Of a stretch of 5,245 nt of DNA, positions 4,374 through 5,245 are shown in pieces; within the stretch, counting starts at the first letter, position 1, and the number at the start of each line of letters is the position of its first letter. The stretch lies in the NCBI GenBank assembly GCA_947627145.1, contig CANQUW010000071.1:1-5245 (forward strand), written 5' to 3'. Source of the stretch: an uncultured Bacilli bacterium. Lineage in GTDB: Bacteria; Bacillota_I; Bacilli_A; RF39; UBA660. Both the position numbers and the translations under genes were made by a program. Below the pieces are notes generated by a model, which saw only the letters and a program-made list of their open reading frames with translations, was not told the origin of the DNA and ran no database searches.

Positions 4374-5245
4374 ATGAAAAATTTAAAAGTAGTATTAACA
4401 GGAGGACCATGTGCAGGAAAAACAACTGCCATCGAAGAAATTGAAAAAGAATTTACAGAGAAAGGATATAATGTCTATATTGTACCAGAAGCAGCAACTA
4501 TACTAATTAATAGTGGTATAAGACCATTTGGTAATACACCATTATCATTAGAAGAATTCCAAGAATATGTAATTGACCTTCAATTGAAACTAGAAGCTCT
4601 AGCAAATAAAGCAGCAACTTCTACAGATAAACCTTCAATTATTGTTTGTGATAGAGGACTCTTAGATGGACAAGCTTATGTAAAGAATAAAAAAATATAT
4701 AGAGAATTATTAAATGATAAGGATAAGAAAGCAATAGATGTTTTAAATAACTATGATTTAGTACTTCATCTTACAACTGCTGCTGCAAGCGAAAAAGATA
4801 TATACACTTTAGAGAATAACCAGGCAAGAACCGAAACAAAAGAAGAAGCAATAATAAAAGATCAAAAAACTTTAGCAGCTTGGATAGGACATGATAATTT
4901 AAAAGTAATAGGTAATAAAGATACTTTTAAAGAAAAAATAGATAATGTAATATATGAAATATATAATGCTTTAGGTAAACCATATCCAATTCAAAAACAA
5001 CATAAATATATAGTAAAAGATATAGATTTTAATAAATTAAATGAAAAAGATATAGTAAAACTAAATATAAATCAAGCTATAATAAAAGATAATAATAAAG
5101 ATGTAATGTATAGAAAAATTATTAAAGATGGTGAAGAATCATATAAGAAGATAATAAAAATAGATACTAACAATAATGGTGAAAGAGAAGTAATAAAAAG
5201 ACAAATTACTAAAGAAGAATATTATGAAAATATTAAAGGACAAGA
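4374..5245 (+). CDS. AAA_28-type P-loop NTPase with probable C-terminal CYTH-like region, 3' truncated by window end
   Basis: The frame is open for 290 codons with no stop before the window ends. The N-terminal part is a P-loop NTPase: Walker A GGPCAGKTT (residues 10-18), PEAAT (38-42), a Walker B-like SIIVCDRG (88-95) with DG after it, and a conserved late segment NNQARTETKEEA...D...AWIGHDNLKVIGN (148-181) typical of the AAA_28 group. From about residue 207 a basic/acidic stretch (KQHKYIV, MYRK, YKKIIK, EREVIKRQI) resembles the alternating charged strands of CYTH/triphosphate-tunnel domains; this part is weaker evidence. The same domain pair is known in eukaryotic TTD14-like proteins and in uncharacterised bacterial proteins. 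The start at 4374 follows AGGAGG (4359-4364) by 9 nt. Pairing with a histidine phosphatase hints at nucleotide or polyphosphate chemistry, which is inference. Not a kinase I can name. Confidence 0.8.
   Translation, partial: MKNLKVVLTGGPCAGKTTAIEEIEKEFTEKGYNVYIVPEAATILINSGIRPFGNTPLSLEEFQEYVIDLQLKLEALANKAATSTDKPSIIVCDRGLLDGQAYVKNKKIYRELLNDKDKKAIDVLNNYDLVLHLTTAAASEKDIYTLENNQARTETKEEAIIKDQKTLAAWIGHDNLKVIGNKDTFKEKIDNVIYEIYNALGKPYPIQKQHKYIVKDIDFNKLNEKDIVKLNINQAIIKDNNKDVMYRKIIKDGEESYKKIIKIDTNNNGEREVIKRQITKEEYYENIKGQ

Noticed and set aside
1..5245. UGA read as tryptophan (Mycoplasma-type code), suspected from the very low GC
   Set aside because: All tryptophans at conserved positions (for example in GHWGT and PKGW of phosphoketolase) use TGG, and no in-frame TGA interrupts any gene.

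Overview
The window comes from a very AT-rich, low-GC Gram-positive-type bacterium: A/T-ending codons throughout, strong AGGAGG-type ribosome binding sites, and sigma-A-like promoters with TATAAT or TAATAT boxes. Every tryptophan in the genes is coded by TGG and no in-frame TGA interrupts a gene. The standard bacterial code therefore fits, and a UGA-Trp Mycoplasma or Spiroplasma is unlikely. A gut Bacilli, Erysipelotrichia or RF39-like lineage is plausible, but this is inference; no taxonomic marker is present.

Layout. (1) 1-612: 3' part of an AAA+ disaggregase gene, most likely clpB, cut by the window start. (2) 613-1334: a 720-base gap that is dense with signals. It holds two near-copies, A (about 618-761) and B (about 1023-1168), of a cassette made of an extended -10 promoter, a small structured RNA of about 110 nt and a terminator hairpin. 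Between them, on the minus strand, is a 43-codon gene for a small membrane peptide. It has its own near-consensus promoter and a leader that both resembles the core of the A/B RNAs and can form a perfect 10-bp helix hiding its own Shine-Dalgarno. (3) 1335-3642: a phosphoketolase gene (xfp) broken in the middle. The reading frame shifts at about 2820 and roughly 11 conserved residues are missing there, which fits a deletion of about 32 bp. (4) 3672-5245: a new transcription unit with a strong promoter, a 25-codon ORF, a histidine-phosphatase-family gene, and an AAA_28-type NTPase with an apparent CYTH-like C-terminal region that runs off the window end.

How the parts relate. clpB has no terminator of its own before cassette A, so A's hairpin may also end the clpB message. 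The A RNA is transcribed convergently with the small membrane-peptide gene and overlaps its 3' end; the B promoter lies back-to-back with the peptide gene's promoter. Together this looks like an undescribed RNA-regulated small-membrane-protein locus, reminiscent of type I toxin-antitoxin loci, though the identity is unproven. The intact xfp would cleave xylulose-5-P or fructose-6-P to acetyl-phosphate; as read here it is a pseudogene or an assembly error. The last three genes are tightly spaced (gaps of 1 and 6 nt) and probably co-transcribed and translationally coupled, suggesting a linked phosphate/nucleotide-related function that cannot be fixed from sequence alone.
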